Origin: Candidatus Cloacimonadota bacterium
Lineage (GTDB): Bacteria > Muiribacteriota > UBA6191
DNA length: 64,000 nucleotides
Direction of reading: 5' to 3'
Assembly (NCBI GenBank): GCA_023954715.1
Contig: JAGSHD010000004.1
Coordinates: 62,001-126,000 of the forward strand
Made by a program: the position numbers and the translations under genes. How positions within the stretch are numbered: the stretch's first letter is position 1; every line of letters starts with the position of its first letter. Below are positions 1 to 9,906 of this stretch, piece by piece. A model generated the notes under the pieces. The model had not been told where the DNA came from. It ran no database searches and saw nothing but the letters and a program-made list of their open reading frames with translations.

Positions 1-738
1 TTCATCTCCAATTAAAATCTCTAACCAATCTACTTTATCTGATAAGTTTACTGTTCCGATCCCAGTCGCCACAATTTTACGATTATTAGAGAAGCTCGAG
101 TTGAGATACTCTTTAAATAAAGATTCAACAATTTTTGGATTTAGATTTTTTATATGATCCCATGACTTTTTTTGAGCGATGGGACTTAAGTTTTGCGTAC
201 ACTCTAAAAGTTTGCTGATTGATTTTTTGGAGCCAATAATACGTAAAGCCTGTAACACAGTTTGTAAAACATCTTGGCTTGATCCCTTCAAATAAGGAAG
301 TAAAAGATCATAAGCCCTAGCTCCTAATGAAGTGATCAGACGTATATTGACTTGTTTATAAAAGTCATCTTTAAAAGTACGCTCTTTTTTAATCATTATT
401 TTTAAAAAAAGAGGGTTTTTAGTTTTTAATAGGTAGGTAAATGCTTTTCTAACACTAGCTTCTTGATTACTATTTAGTGCTTTTAAAATACGTCGTTGCC
501 CATCAGTTAAGGACTTTTCTCGTTGTTCATGAGATTTATCCATTACATCTGCTTGAGATAACAACTCCAAAGCTCGCTCTCTCAAGATCAGATTTTTTTC
601 TACTTTAGAAAATTTTTCTAAAATTAAAAACTTATCTGACAGCTCCGAATGAAACAGCTCATCTATAGCAGCTCTTCTAATTTTTGTATCCGGACTTCTT
701 AGCGCCTGAATTATGTTTCTTTTGACTTGAGAAAACAA
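1..738 (-). CDS. HEAT-repeat-like protein, 5' part only
   Basis: The frame is open from a TTG codon to the left edge of the window, giving 246 codons and no stop, so the C-terminus is missing. The TTG is preceded by an AGGGG Shine-Dalgarno-like run, and an in-frame TAG just upstream limits the start, leaving TTG (or a rarer ATT) as the initiator. The protein is all-helical in character, with repeated stretches such as ALRSPDTKIRRAAIDELF and LNSNQEASVRKAFTYLL that look like HEAT repeats, which usually mediate protein-protein contact. No signal peptide or membrane segment is seen. It starts 10 bases after the mfd stop on the same strand and so is probably co-transcribed with mfd. The function is unknown. 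A second, not clearly homologous, HEAT-like protein is encoded near 61 kb. Confidence 0.6.
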   Translation of the reverse strand, partial: MFSQVKRNIIQALRSPDTKIRRAAIDELFHSELSDKFLILEKFSKVEKNLILRERALELLSQADVMDKSHEQREKSLTDGQRRILKALNSNQEASVRKAFTYLLKTKNPLFLKIMIKKERTFKDDFYKQVNIRLITSLGARAYDLLLPYLKGSSQDVLQTVLQALRIIGSKKSISKLLECTQNLSPIAQKKSWDHIKNLNPKIVESLFKEYLNSSFSNNRKIVATGIGTVNLSDKVDWLEILIGDE

Positions 739-748
739 TCCAATACCC

Positions 749-3700
749 CTACTCTTCTAATTCAATCTCATTTTCTATAGCAACTTGATCCAAAAAATAT
801 AAAACGAAACTTTCATTAATTAACAAAAATAGTTTTTCTAAGACATCTCCTGGATTTAAACCCATTATATTAATATTAATCACATTTGGAAAGCGATCAC
901 TATATGAATAATCTCGTTTATATATGTCTTTTGCTTCTTTTTGAATATATTGAGGCACTGCATTGTAAAATTCAAGACTTACAGAACCTGGAATCTGACG
1001 AAACCTCTTAATCAATAATTTATAGCCGTAAATTCGTAATTCGACTAAGCGAAACATTAAATGCATATCCTTAGAAAAGCCTCCATAACGATCAAATAGC
1101 TCTTCTTTTAAAGATTCTAGTGCCTTTTTACTCGTCAGATTAGACACACGTCGAAAAAAGTCCATCCGCTCTCTATAAGATGGTATATATTTTTCACTCA
1201 CATAAGAGCTAACGCGTAATTCCATGATAGGCAACTCGATATCCTCTCTATAATTAGAGTTTTGTAGTTTTTCGATAGAATCTCGAAGTAACTTTGAATA
1301 TAGATCAAAACCAATATTATAGACAAAGCCACTTTGAGCCTTTCCTATGAGGTTTCCTGCACCCCGAATCTCCAAATCTCTCATAGCTATTTTAAAACCG
1401 GAGCCAAGATCGGTAAACTCCTCCAATGCTGATAAACGCTTTCTAGCTACCTGTGAAATACTCTCGTCTTTTTTATGAAATAAATAGGTATAACCTTGAA
1501 TATTTCTTCTACCTACTCTACCTCTCAATTGATACAATTGCGACAAGCCAAAGGCATCAGCCCTTTCTACCAATAATGTATTTACATTAGGGATGTCCAT
1601 TCCGGACTCTACAATTGTTGTTGCCAGCAAAATATCAAACTCTCGTCTCATAAAGGAGGTCATAACCTCTTCAATTTGAGTAGCACTCATTTGTCCGTGT
1701 AGGATTTTCAATCGTAACCCTGGAATTATCTTTAATAAAGAAGAGGCTCTCATCTCTATGGTCTCTACACGATTATAAATGTAAAAAACCTGCCCATTTC
1801 GCTTTAACTCCCTCTCAATAGCTTCTTTGATCGTTTGCTCTTGATAAGGTAAAACAAAAGTTTTAATTGGTAATCTACCAACCGGTGGAGTATTAATTAA
1901 TGATATGGCTCTCACTCCCCCTAAAGACATGTGCAGAGTCCGTGGAATTGGTGTTGCACTTAGAGTCAATGAGTCCACACCAGCTTTTAGGTTTTTTAGT
2001 TTTTCTTTGTTTTTAACACCAAATCGCTGCTCTTCATCAACAATCATTAAACCTAAATCATCAAATTTTACATCTTTAGACAATAATCGGTGGGTTCCCA
2101 CTAAAATATCCACTTTGTGTTCAGCCACAGCTCTTAATATCTCTCGGGTTTTTTTGGCGGATACAAATCGATTTAAAACTTCAATACGTACAGGGTAACC
2201 CATAAGTCTTGATTGAAATGTTTGAAAGTGTTGCTGAGAAAGAATTGTAGTAGGACATAATACAGCTACTTGCTTATTATCTTGAGTTGACTTGAACGCT
2301 GCACGAATAGCTACTTCTGTTTTTCCATAACCCACATCCCCACAAAGGAGTCTTTCCATAGGGTGTTGGCGCTGCATATCTAGTTTTATTTCTTCGATCA
2401 CTTTTAATTGATCTTTTGTTTCTTCATACTCAAAAGCAGATTCCATTTCTTCCATTAGCTCTGTATCTGTTGAATATTTAAACCCTTTTGCTAAAGTACG
2501 TTTAGCACTCAATGCAAGCACCTCTTTGGCATAAATCTCTACATCTTTTTTAACTTTACTCTTTACTTGAGTCCACCGGACTGAGTTTAACTTATTGAGT
2601 TTAGGCTGCCGACCATCTGATGCTGTAAATCTATGGATTCTATTCACTTCAGTAATCGGAACCAAAACTCGATCACTTCCTTGATATGCCAACGCCAGAT
2701 ATTCTTTTTTTATCCCATCAATAATTAGATTTTCTATCCCCTTGAATTGTGCTACACCATGATCCGTGTGGACTACATATTCATCTACTTTTAATTCCGA
2801 AAAGTGATGTAATATATCCCCCTCAAAGAGACCTTCTACTTTTTTCTTCTTTTTAGTATTTTGATATGGACTACCGGTAAAGTCACTATAGCTAACCACC
2901 AACAATTTTTCGGATTGAATTTCAAAGCCACCATTAATGGACTTTTCTAGTAAATAAACCCCTGCTTTTTCTGAAGCTAAGTGCAGTGAGTTTAACTTTT
3001 TTGCATAAACTTCTTTTGAGTCCAAAAGTTTGTGTACTCTTTTTAAAAAGCCACCCTTTGGTAAAAACAAATATACTACAAAGCCATCATCTACTTTTTG
3101 CTCTAAAGTATCTAATAAGAGTTGCATATTTTTACCAAAATAAGTAACACCATCAATATTAAACTCTTTCATTAATAATCTAGGCTTTACGAAAGATGAT
3201 CGATAATCTAAAAGACTAGCTGATGATTTTACATAAGGGTTTAGCCATTCTACTCCATCTACAACATCATGAGCTAAATCATCAAACGAGCTATCTGAGC
3301 GAGACTCAAAATACTCTTGTACAATAGGATCTAGAGTTTCAACTAATTGAAACCTTTCCATATCAAACTCTTTAGTAATATGGATTGTCGCTTTTTCTAA
3401 ATTTTCTATGGAGCGCTGAGTATATAAATCAAATGTTTTTAAAGCATCTAACTCATCACCAAAAAACTCACAACGTATGGGCTGATCTTCTGTAGATAAA
3501 AATATATCTAAAATATCTCCACGTACAGAAAAATCTCCTCGACTTGCTACCATTTCTTCTCTGTGATAACCCAAGTGAACCAAGGTTTCTATCAATTGAT
3601 CATAATTATAGTTTTTTCCTTTTACTAAACCTTTACTCAGCTCTCTAAATCTTCCTGGGGGAATTGTTTGTTGAGATACTGCTGATTTTGTTGTCACTAC

Positions 3701-4018
3701 GATTAATGGTTTCTCATTTAAAATCATAGACTTTAAACAAGTTAGTCTTTCAAAAATCGTTAATGCATTTGGAGGTAAAAGTTCGTTTTCTAAACGATCA
3801 TACTCCGGATAAAACAAGACTTCTTCTTTGGGTAAAAATTGTCTCAAATCATTTACCAAATGTCTGGCGCTTTCCTCGCTTGGCATTTCAAGGAGTAGAT
3901 CTTTTTTAGTCCTGTCAAAAATTTTCAACAGATAAAAAGTATAGGATGATCCGTGAAAACCCTTATGTTGGTAAATTGGTAATTCTTCAAATTGATCAAA
4001 CAGGTTTTCAAGAGACAT
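749..4018 (-). CDS. mfd: transcription-repair coupling factor Mfd
   Basis: Mfd is the DNA translocase that removes RNA polymerase stalled at lesions and recruits UvrA; it acts in the cytoplasm on the nucleoid. The 1089 residues are slightly shorter than typical Mfd (about 1150). An N-terminal UvrB-like region is followed by the CarD-like RNA polymerase-interaction domain near residues 400-460 (YVVHTDHGVAQFKG). Next come the RecG-like helicase motifs: Walker A GDVGYGKT (560-567), DEEQRFG (from 661), TLSATPIPRT, and the TRG-like stretch with YQLRGRVGR. The C-terminal region has the usual RYGGF-type motif of the UvrA-masking domain. The ATG is preceded by AAGGAATG. The 200 bases upstream contain no gene and presumably hold the promoter, though no clear -35/-10 pair stands out. 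Identification is secure. Confidence 0.97.
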   Translation of the reverse strand: MSLENLFDQFEELPIYQHKGFHGSSYTFYLLKIFDRTKKDLLLEMPSEESARHLVNDLRQFLPKEEVLFYPEYDRLENELLPPNALTIFERLTCLKSMILNEKPLIVVTTKSAVSQQTIPPGRFRELSKGLVKGKNYNYDQLIETLVHLGYHREEMVASRGDFSVRGDILDIFLSTEDQPIRCEFFGDELDALKTFDLYTQRSIENLEKATIHITKEFDMERFQLVETLDPIVQEYFESRSDSSFDDLAHDVVDGVEWLNPYVKSSASLLDYRSSFVKPRLLMKEFNIDGVTYFGKNMQLLLDTLEQKVDDGFVVYLFLPKGGFLKRVHKLLDSKEVYAKKLNSLHLASEKAGVYLLEKSINGGFEIQSEKLLVVSYSDFTGSPYQNTKKKKKVEGLFEGDILHHFSELKVDEYVVHTDHGVAQFKGIENLIIDGIKKEYLALAYQGSDRVLVPITEVNRIHRFTASDGRQPKLNKLNSVRWTQVKSKVKKDVEIYAKEVLALSAKRTLAKGFKYSTDTELMEEMESAFEYEETKDQLKVIEEIKLDMQRQHPMERLLCGDVGYGKTEVAIRAAFKSTQDNKQVAVLCPTTILSQQHFQTFQSRLMGYPVRIEVLNRFVSAKKTREILRAVAEHKVDILVGTHRLLSKDVKFDDLGLMIVDEEQRFGVKNKEKLKNLKAGVDSLTLSATPIPRTLHMSLGGVRAISLINTPPVGRLPIKTFVLPYQEQTIKEAIERELKRNGQVFYIYNRVETIEMRASSLLKIIPGLRLKILHGQMSATQIEEVMTSFMRREFDILLATTIVESGMDIPNVNTLLVERADAFGLSQLYQLRGRVGRRNIQGYTYLFHKKDESISQVARKRLSALEEFTDLGSGFKIAMRDLEIRGAGNLIGKAQSGFVYNIGFDLYSKLLRDSIEKLQNSNYREDIELPIMELRVSSYVSEKYIPSYRERMDFFRRVSNLTSKKALESLKEELFDRYGGFSKDMHLMFRLVELRIYGYKLLIKRFRQIPGSVSLEFYNAVPQYIQKEAKDIYKRDYSYSDRFPNVININIMGLNPGDVLEKLFLLINESFVLYFLDQVAIENEIELEE

Positions 4019-4219
4019 TTCATTCCTTTCAAATCATATTGGTTTCACAGTTTAGGCCACTGGTAAAGTTTAGATTTGAATTTGAGTAATTGACTATACT
4101 AACTGGTTTTGAAATAAGTTAGCCTTATAAAAAAGTAAAGTGGGTTAGATTTTACCAAAGATTTTCAATACAAAATAGTGTGCTTCAATATTTATTAGTG
4201 TTTAAGCCAGTATTAGCAT

Positions 4220-5284
4220 CTAAGGCATATTATATTTTACCCGCTTACCAAAGTCATTTCGTAAATCATTAAAAAATTTAGCCATATTTAAGATTACTCG
4301 GTGGTTGTCTTTTAAAACATGAACCAAGGTATTATCCAATCCTAATCGCTGAAAAACTCTTGAATTATCTACATGTGTTAACAGTATAAAAAGGACCTCA
4401 TTTTGACTACTATCGTTAAAGTCTCCTATTTCCTTTTTTATAAAAAGTTTACTAGATTCATTTAACTTAGAATAACTATTTAATAGTAATCCACTAAGAC
4501 AAAGTAAATATTCATTAAAATCATATCCTTTATGATTTTGTAAAAAAATTGATTCATCTTTACCTAAATCAAAACTTTGATCTAAAGCTAGACCAAAGTC
4601 TGTTAGGTAAAAGTCTTGACCATCACTCATTATATTTGAAAAATGTGCATCCATGTGAAGTATTTTTTTATCCCAAAGAAAATTGGTCGTATTACGCATT
4701 TGTGCAGTTAGATGATTTAAAAGTACCTGATGCTTTCCTATCCAATCTTTCAATGTGTATGGAAAATATTCTAAAAACAATAGGAGCTCATGATCAGAGT
4801 CTTCTCTTGCTTTTACATAAGTCTTGATATTTTTATCATTGTTCCAGTAATCAAAATAGCTTTGTGTTTTTTTCTTGAGCTCATGATCACACCGATCATC
4901 TTTTTTTACTATTCTATGATGATATAATAGTGGAAAGCTCTGTATTTCTTTGTTTAGCACCCATTGAGTTGTTTTCAGGTTTAAATGTAGCTCTCTAAAC
5001 GCTCCAAAACCAGCAGAACCTACCCCATATTGATAAAACAAAGGCAGATCAAATAGATTTTTAGTGGAATTTTGATGCTCTAACTCTAGTTGAGTTAGAG
5101 GAATTCTTTTTAGAAAAACTTTATGTTGATTTAACTCTAGTACATGATTGATTCCCCAGCCTAGCGTCACAGGGCTACTTTCTAGCAAATCTACTAAGCT
5201 TTGGGGATTTAAGCTCTCTAAAATCTTACTTAAGTACCTATATTTGTAAGTTCTTTTTTCTATTTTACCCATAGCTTTAATCAT
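4220..5284 (-). CDS. protein-kinase-fold protein (kinase-like, substrate unknown)
   Basis: A 354-residue cytoplasmic protein with the hallmarks of the protein-kinase/aminoglycoside-phosphotransferase fold. The catalytic loop HMDAHFSN gives D212 and N217, and DFG (229-231) provides the metal-binding aspartate. A candidate ATP-binding lysine lies in HKVFLKR (K55 or K59), but the glycine-rich loop before it is poorly conserved. These residues suggest an active phosphotransferase, but whether the substrate is a protein, sugar or lipid cannot be told. It starts 1 base after the stop of the membrane-protein gene upstream and is the last gene of the serine-synthesis operon. No transmembrane segment is evident. 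A second possible start, MGKIEKR, lies four codons downstream. Confidence 0.65.
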   Translation of the reverse strand: MIKAMGKIEKRTYKYRYLSKILESLNPQSLVDLLESSPVTLGWGINHVLELNQHKVFLKRIPLTQLELEHQNSTKNLFDLPLFYQYGVGSAGFGAFRELHLNLKTTQWVLNKEIQSFPLLYHHRIVKKDDRCDHELKKKTQSYFDYWNNDKNIKTYVKAREDSDHELLLFLEYFPYTLKDWIGKHQVLLNHLTAQMRNTTNFLWDKKILHMDAHFSNIMSDGQDFYLTDFGLALDQSFDLGKDESIFLQNHKGYDFNEYLLCLSGLLLNSYSKLNESSKLFIKKEIGDFNDSSQNEVLFILLTHVDNSRVFQRLGLDNTLVHVLKDNHRVILNMAKFFNDLRNDFGKRVKYNMP

Positions 5285-5285
5285 A

Positions 5286-6140
5286 TCACTCTGACAACAA
5301 ATAAATTAAGTATCCTCCGTTTCCAACTAAAAATAGAAACGGAATAATAATAGATGGAAGAACTCCAACTAATGAAACTGGAGCGATATTTCCTTGAGAG
5401 TCAATGATTGGGTTAGAAGGTACTGCATCTACCATAACAGCCTCTTGAGGAGCTTGTGGTATATACAAAAGACGCTCATACTCTTCGTCTTCTAAAGTTT
5501 CGGTTAGATGAGTTTTAGCTTCAGCAAAATGCTCTTTACCTTGATGATCTTGAAATGAAAACTTCAGTTTATAGACTCTTTGACTATTAATCTCTGTACC
5601 AGTCGCCACTTTAGAAACCAGCTCCCCTCTAGACATTAATCCGTGCTGAAGGAGCTTTATAGCTTTCATTGAGTCTTTATAGGCTACATAAAGCAACCAC
5701 AGGGCAATCATTGGAAAAATTAAAACCAATAGAGCAAAAGGAGGAAAAGGCTCTCGACGCATATCTTTTATTCGAGATAAATCTATCCGAGATGCTGGAT
5801 ACTCAACAGTTACGGTACTATTGATTTTAGCATAGGATGTAGATGAGTAAGAGTAACTATCATTTAAATTACCTTGAGAGTCTTTAAATTCATAATAATA
5901 TATAAGAACCTGATCATCATTGACCTCCATTGAAGTTTCATCGATTTTCGTTATGACTCCTTGTGTCTTTACTACTTCTCCTTGAAAGTGTAAAAAAGAC
6001 ATATCAACTTTAAAAACAAAAAGCCACACAAACACCATACCAAACCCAAGAAAAAACCAAGCAAATTGGCTTAGTGCTCCACCAAACAGGATTTTTAATT
6101 TATTATTAAATCCAAGATGTCTATTTATTTCAATTCTCAT
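5286..6140 (-). CDS. membrane protein with duplicated DUF3592-like domain
   Basis: A 284-residue protein with hydrophobic segments near residues 15-45, 133-155 and 256-281, predicted to sit in the inner membrane. Between them are two related beta-rich stretches, QGVITKIDETSMEVNDD (from about 58) and RGELVSKVATGTEINSQ (from about 170). Each is followed by an F-x-D-x-x-G turn, which is the pattern of DUF3592 domains, so the protein looks internally duplicated. No catalytic residues are recognised. It lies 32 bases downstream of serA and 1 base upstream of the kinase-like gene, so all are likely on one transcript. The function is unknown; a partnership with the kinase-like protein is possible from position alone. 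Confidence 0.6.
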   Translation of the reverse strand: MRIEINRHLGFNNKLKILFGGALSQFAWFFLGFGMVFVWLFVFKVDMSFLHFQGEVVKTQGVITKIDETSMEVNDDQVLIYYYEFKDSQGNLNDSYSYSSTSYAKINSTVTVEYPASRIDLSRIKDMRREPFPPFALLVLIFPMIALWLLYVAYKDSMKAIKLLQHGLMSRGELVSKVATGTEINSQRVYKLKFSFQDHQGKEHFAEAKTHLTETLEDEEYERLLYIPQAPQEAVMVDAVPSNPIIDSQGNIAPVSLVGVLPSIIIPFLFLVGNGGYLIYLLSE

Positions 6141-6172
6141 AATTGTACCTATATTTGTTTTAAACCATTAAC

Positions 6173-7768
6173 TCAATCTTCGTCCCCCGACAAATTTAAT
6201 GGTGTAACTTGGATGATGCTTTTATGAGAGGTGAGTTCGTTTTTAATCGTATCATTAATTTCATTATCTAACAAAACAATCGATAGGGCTTCTCCGCCCA
6301 TTTTTTTACGACCTAGCTCCCATCTTGCGATATTAACTTGATGCTCACCTAATAACCCTCCCACAAAGCCAATCATTCCAGGAACATCTTGATTTTTAAT
6401 CATCAACATATTGCCTTCTGGCTCAATATCCATAGAGTATCCACTTAACTCTACAATTCTACTCTTTGTAGCAAATACTGTCCCTGACAAGGTTACAGGC
6501 TCACCATCTCCATAAATTTCGATTTTTAGAAGATGAGAGTAAGTATCATGTAAAGGATCTTTTACAATCTCTAAGTTTAGGTTTCTATCTATAGCTATTT
6601 GCGCTGAGTTTATGTAGTTGACTCGTGCCTCTGTGGAATTTTGAAAAAATCCCTTAAAATATGCTGCTTTTAATAAATCTGATTGGTCTCCAAGATCTTT
6701 ACCTGAAATAATTAATCTCATAAATGATGGGTTAAATTTTGTTAACTGAGAAGCTATACACCCCATTTTTTCAGCTAATGAACAAAAAGCCCTAGAATGA
6801 GGAAAGATCTCTCCCTCTACTAAAGGCATATTTACAGGATGATCTACCACTTTATTTTTTAATGACTTTACCATCTGTTTTGCTATTGTTCGTCCTACTC
6901 TGAATTGAGCTTCAACGGTGCTTGCTCCCAAGTGCGGAGTACAAACACAATTTTTATGACTAAACAAAGGGTGATTGGTTACCGGCTCTTGTGCAAATAC
7001 ATCAACTCCTGCCTTAGCTATGTGACCTTCTTCTAGCAAACGAAATAAAGCATCTTCATCTACAATACCACCTCTAGCGCAGTTGATCAAAACTGCCCCT
7101 TGCTTCATCTCCTTCAGATTCAAATAATCTAACATACCTAAGGTTGTTTTTGTTTTTGGAGTATGGATTGTCAATACGTCTACTTGAGTCAATAAATCGT
7201 TTAAATTATCTACCTTTATAGCATTGTGCTTTTCAAACTTTTCTTTTGATATATATGGGTCATAAGCCGAAACTTTCATACCAAAAGCATGAGCAATTTT
7301 AGCTACATGAGAACCTACTTTTCCTAGGCCAATAATACCAATATGCTTTTCAAGTAGCTCACTCCCCATAAACTCTTTTCGACTCCATTTACCTGATTTT
7401 AACAGCTCGCCTGCAGCTCCGATATTTCGGATGGTAGACAATAATAAGGCAATGGTATGCTCTGCTGCCGATACAACATTATCAGATGGGACATGAACTA
7501 CCATAATCCCCTTTTTTGTTGCATAATCAACATCAATATTATCTACCCCAATAGCCGCACGCCCAATCGTCTTCAATTGGCTACCTGCGTCCATAATATT
7601 TTGATTCACGGCCGTTTGAGATCGAGTTAAAATGCCCTGATATTCCCCAATCATTTCAATAATTTTGTCTTCTGCTAAAAGTGGATGGACGTCAACTTCC
7701 AAACCTTCTTTTCTCATTAATTCGACTGCGATTGGATGTAATTCTCCTGTAACTAATACTTTAGTCAT
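6173..7768 (-). CDS. serA: D-3-phosphoglycerate dehydrogenase SerA
   Basis: Catalyses the first step of serine synthesis, NAD-dependent oxidation of 3-phosphoglycerate to 3-phosphohydroxypyruvate. At 531 residues it is the long form. It has a substrate-binding half, the Rossmann motif GLGKVG (147-152), catalytic R232, E261 and H279 (in CTPHLGAS), an intervening allosteric-substrate-binding-like region to about 450, and a C-terminal ACT domain (about 455-527) that in related enzymes senses serine. Its ATG overlaps the end of the serB/serC fusion gene by 8 bases and has a GGAG ribosome site, so translation is probably coupled. With the upstream fusion it supplies all three steps from 3-phosphoglycerate to serine. 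Confidence 0.95.
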   Translation of the reverse strand: MTKVLVTGELHPIAVELMRKEGLEVDVHPLLAEDKIIEMIGEYQGILTRSQTAVNQNIMDAGSQLKTIGRAAIGVDNIDVDYATKKGIMVVHVPSDNVVSAAEHTIALLLSTIRNIGAAGELLKSGKWSRKEFMGSELLEKHIGIIGLGKVGSHVAKIAHAFGMKVSAYDPYISKEKFEKHNAIKVDNLNDLLTQVDVLTIHTPKTKTTLGMLDYLNLKEMKQGAVLINCARGGIVDEDALFRLLEEGHIAKAGVDVFAQEPVTNHPLFSHKNCVCTPHLGASTVEAQFRVGRTIAKQMVKSLKNKVVDHPVNMPLVEGEIFPHSRAFCSLAEKMGCIASQLTKFNPSFMRLIISGKDLGDQSDLLKAAYFKGFFQNSTEARVNYINSAQIAIDRNLNLEIVKDPLHDTYSHLLKIEIYGDGEPVTLSGTVFATKSRIVELSGYSMDIEPEGNMLMIKNQDVPGMIGFVGGLLGEHQVNIARWELGRKKMGGEALSIVLLDNEINDTIKNELTSHKSIIQVTPLNLSGDED

Positions 7769-9554
7769 TGCTCAATATCTCCTGTAAATCCTGAAGTAAA
7801 TCTTCGATGTTTTCTTTGTTTACCATGCCCATATGCCCTATTCTAAAGTGAGAGCCTTTTAAAGTACCGTATCCGCTTGCTATCAAATGTCCCTTAGCAA
7901 AAGTTTTATCTATTAATTCCCCTACAACCATTGGACATTCTATATTGCTCACACTCAATGAACGATAATTTTTATTCGCATAAAGCGTTAAACTATTATC
8001 ATCACAAAATTTCCAAACTAACTCGGCCATTTCTTTATAGGATCTATAGTGAGCTTTAAGATCTGCTAAAAAATTATCTAACTGGATATCTAATTTTTGA
8101 ATGGTTTGTACGGGGGGAGTAAATGCTACCGTATTTTTATCATGGGATTTAAAGTACTTTCTTAGGTCAAAATAGAAACTCTTTATATCTTCATTACCCT
8201 CTATACATGATCGAAGAGACTGTGAAAACCACAAAAATGCCAACCCTGGGTTTAAAGACAAACATTTTTGAGATCCAAAAATAACAGCATCCATATTTTT
8301 TGAATCAAATGAAATACTGCCTACAGACGATACTCCATCGATCAATACCAAACTTTTTGAGTTCTTCTTTATTAAATCAGAGATATACTCCACATCATTC
8401 AGTACACCATTAGAAGACTCGCTGTGAGTTAAAAGGACGTAATCATAATCATCACTCTGTACAGCCTTTATAAAGTCCTCTGATTGAATGCCCCCACCCT
8501 TAACAATATCAAAGTAGTTTATTTCATGTCCAAGTGATTTTGCAATATCAGCCCAACGATCAGAAAAGGCGCCGGATCTAAGCGATAGGACTTTTCCTTT
8601 TGGTAGATTTAGTAAAACTGCTTCCATCATCCCAGTAGCGGAAGCCCCCGCTAAAATAAACTGTGGACTCCAGCTTAAAAAACTGGACATCTTTGTTTGA
8701 ATACTCTGGTAAAGATTACTAAATTCAACACTTCTGTGCCCTATCATTTGATTGGGTATGATTTCTATATCATCATTCAACGAGCTAGGCCCCGGTATAA
8801 AATACTGATACCTAGTATATGATACATAATTTTCGTAGGACTTCTTGGAGTGTAAATTGTTACCCTCTTCAAAAAATTCATTGATTCCAGTACTTAGCTC
8901 TTTGGGAAATCTTTTTTTAACTAGGTCTAACTCTGAACTTGATAGCAATAAAGGAAGCAGGCCTAACAAATTTTTTCCACCAAAAGATTCAAGCCCGCAA
9001 TCTTGTACAAAGGGTCTCTTTTCTACTCCGTAATACGGTATCATTGTTGAAACAATATCTTTTGTTTCATAGTCTGTAACACCATCACCAATAAAGCATA
9101 CCTTCTCTAACCCCAAAGATTCAACTAAAGATGGCTTACCCATTTTAGCTAGTAAGGGAGTGTCGTTTACTTTACACTGCCCATCCACTTGAGAAAACTC
9201 TATTGCATAGACTTCTTGAATCCCCAACTCTTTTGCACTAGGTAAAATGCCTTCTTTAAATCCACCACTAATAATAACTAATCTTTTATTTAAAAAATTT
9301 AAAATTTTACAAAGTTCAATAGCACCGTTTGTTAAATTACTTTTATAGATGTGTCCGAGCAGCTCTAGGTGAAAATCCTCTAAGGACAACAAAGCCAGTC
9401 TCTTATTATAGGCCTCTTTTACATCCAGTTTGCCTTCCATAGAACCTTTTGTTAGCTCAACCACTTTTGGTTTTTTTAAAAATTTAGCTAACTCGTCGAT
9501 TCCTTCTATGGTGCTTAAAGTAGAATCAAAATCAAAACAAATTGTTTTAAACAT
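7761..9554 (-). CDS. phosphoserine phosphatase - class V aminotransferase fusion (SerB/SerC roles)
   Basis: A 597-residue two-domain enzyme. Residues 1-205 are a HAD-IB phosphatase with DFDST (nucleophile D8, acid D10), SGG (96-98) and GDGVTD (156-161), as in SerB. Residues 240-597 are a fold-type I class V aminotransferase of the serine-pyruvate/alanine-glyoxylate type: PGPSSL at the start, IDGVSS with D406 for the pyridine nitrogen, and GSQK with the PLP lysine at K430. Because serA overlaps its 3' end, the aminotransferase most likely makes phosphoserine from 3-phosphohydroxypyruvate, and the HAD domain then releases serine. That substrate assignment is inference: this family also includes serine-pyruvate and alanine-glyoxylate enzymes. 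The ATG is preceded by GAGGTATAA. Both domains keep their key residues. Confidence 0.88.
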   Translation of the reverse strand: MFKTICFDFDSTLSTIEGIDELAKFLKKPKVVELTKGSMEGKLDVKEAYNKRLALLSLEDFHLELLGHIYKSNLTNGAIELCKILNFLNKRLVIISGGFKEGILPSAKELGIQEVYAIEFSQVDGQCKVNDTPLLAKMGKPSLVESLGLEKVCFIGDGVTDYETKDIVSTMIPYYGVEKRPFVQDCGLESFGGKNLLGLLPLLLSSSELDLVKKRFPKELSTGINEFFEEGNNLHSKKSYENYVSYTRYQYFIPGPSSLNDDIEIIPNQMIGHRSVEFSNLYQSIQTKMSSFLSWSPQFILAGASATGMMEAVLLNLPKGKVLSLRSGAFSDRWADIAKSLGHEINYFDIVKGGGIQSEDFIKAVQSDDYDYVLLTHSESSNGVLNDVEYISDLIKKNSKSLVLIDGVSSVGSISFDSKNMDAVIFGSQKCLSLNPGLAFLWFSQSLRSCIEGNEDIKSFYFDLRKYFKSHDKNTVAFTPPVQTIQKLDIQLDNFLADLKAHYRSYKEMAELVWKFCDDNSLTLYANKNYRSLSVSNIECPMVVGELIDKTFAKGHLIASGYGTLKGSHFRIGHMGMVNKENIEDLLQDLQEILSND

Positions 9555-9906
9555 TTATACCTCTATGGTTTTTCCATATGAAGAAGTCTTAGCCATTAAT
9601 TTTTTAATCAATATTAAATTACTAAATCCCACCCAATAGTTTTAGGACTTGAGCTATCAGAACTTTCATTTGAATTCAAAAACACATTTAAAGTGAAAAT
9701 CTATACTATTAATCAATGTTAAAGAGATTAATTTTAAGAAAACAGCATATAATATCCAAATCAATAATTCCATTTAAATTGATATTTCTATCTCGCTATT
9801 CAACCTACTTTGGGCTTTTTTTGCTCTTCAATGTCATTTACTGTAGACTTCTCATAAATTGTTAATCCTTATTTTCAATCATAAGAGCAACTATTAGGAG
9901 TCTTCC
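9555..9906. other. intergenic region between divergent serine and selenium operons
   Basis: 352 bases without a convincing gene. It must hold the promoters for the serB/serC-serA operon (leftward) and selD-mnmH (rightward). A perfect TATAAT lies at 9748-9753 in the selD direction, but the base pairs 16-18 upstream do not resemble TTGACA, so it is only a candidate. A good AGGAG ribosome site precedes selD. No tRNA, riboswitch or strong hairpin was recognised by eye. Confidence 0.5.

Noticed and set aside
1905..2198. 97-codon frame on the plus strand
   Set aside because: Lies wholly inside mfd on the opposite strand, with no ribosome site or recognisable protein; a shadow of mfd.
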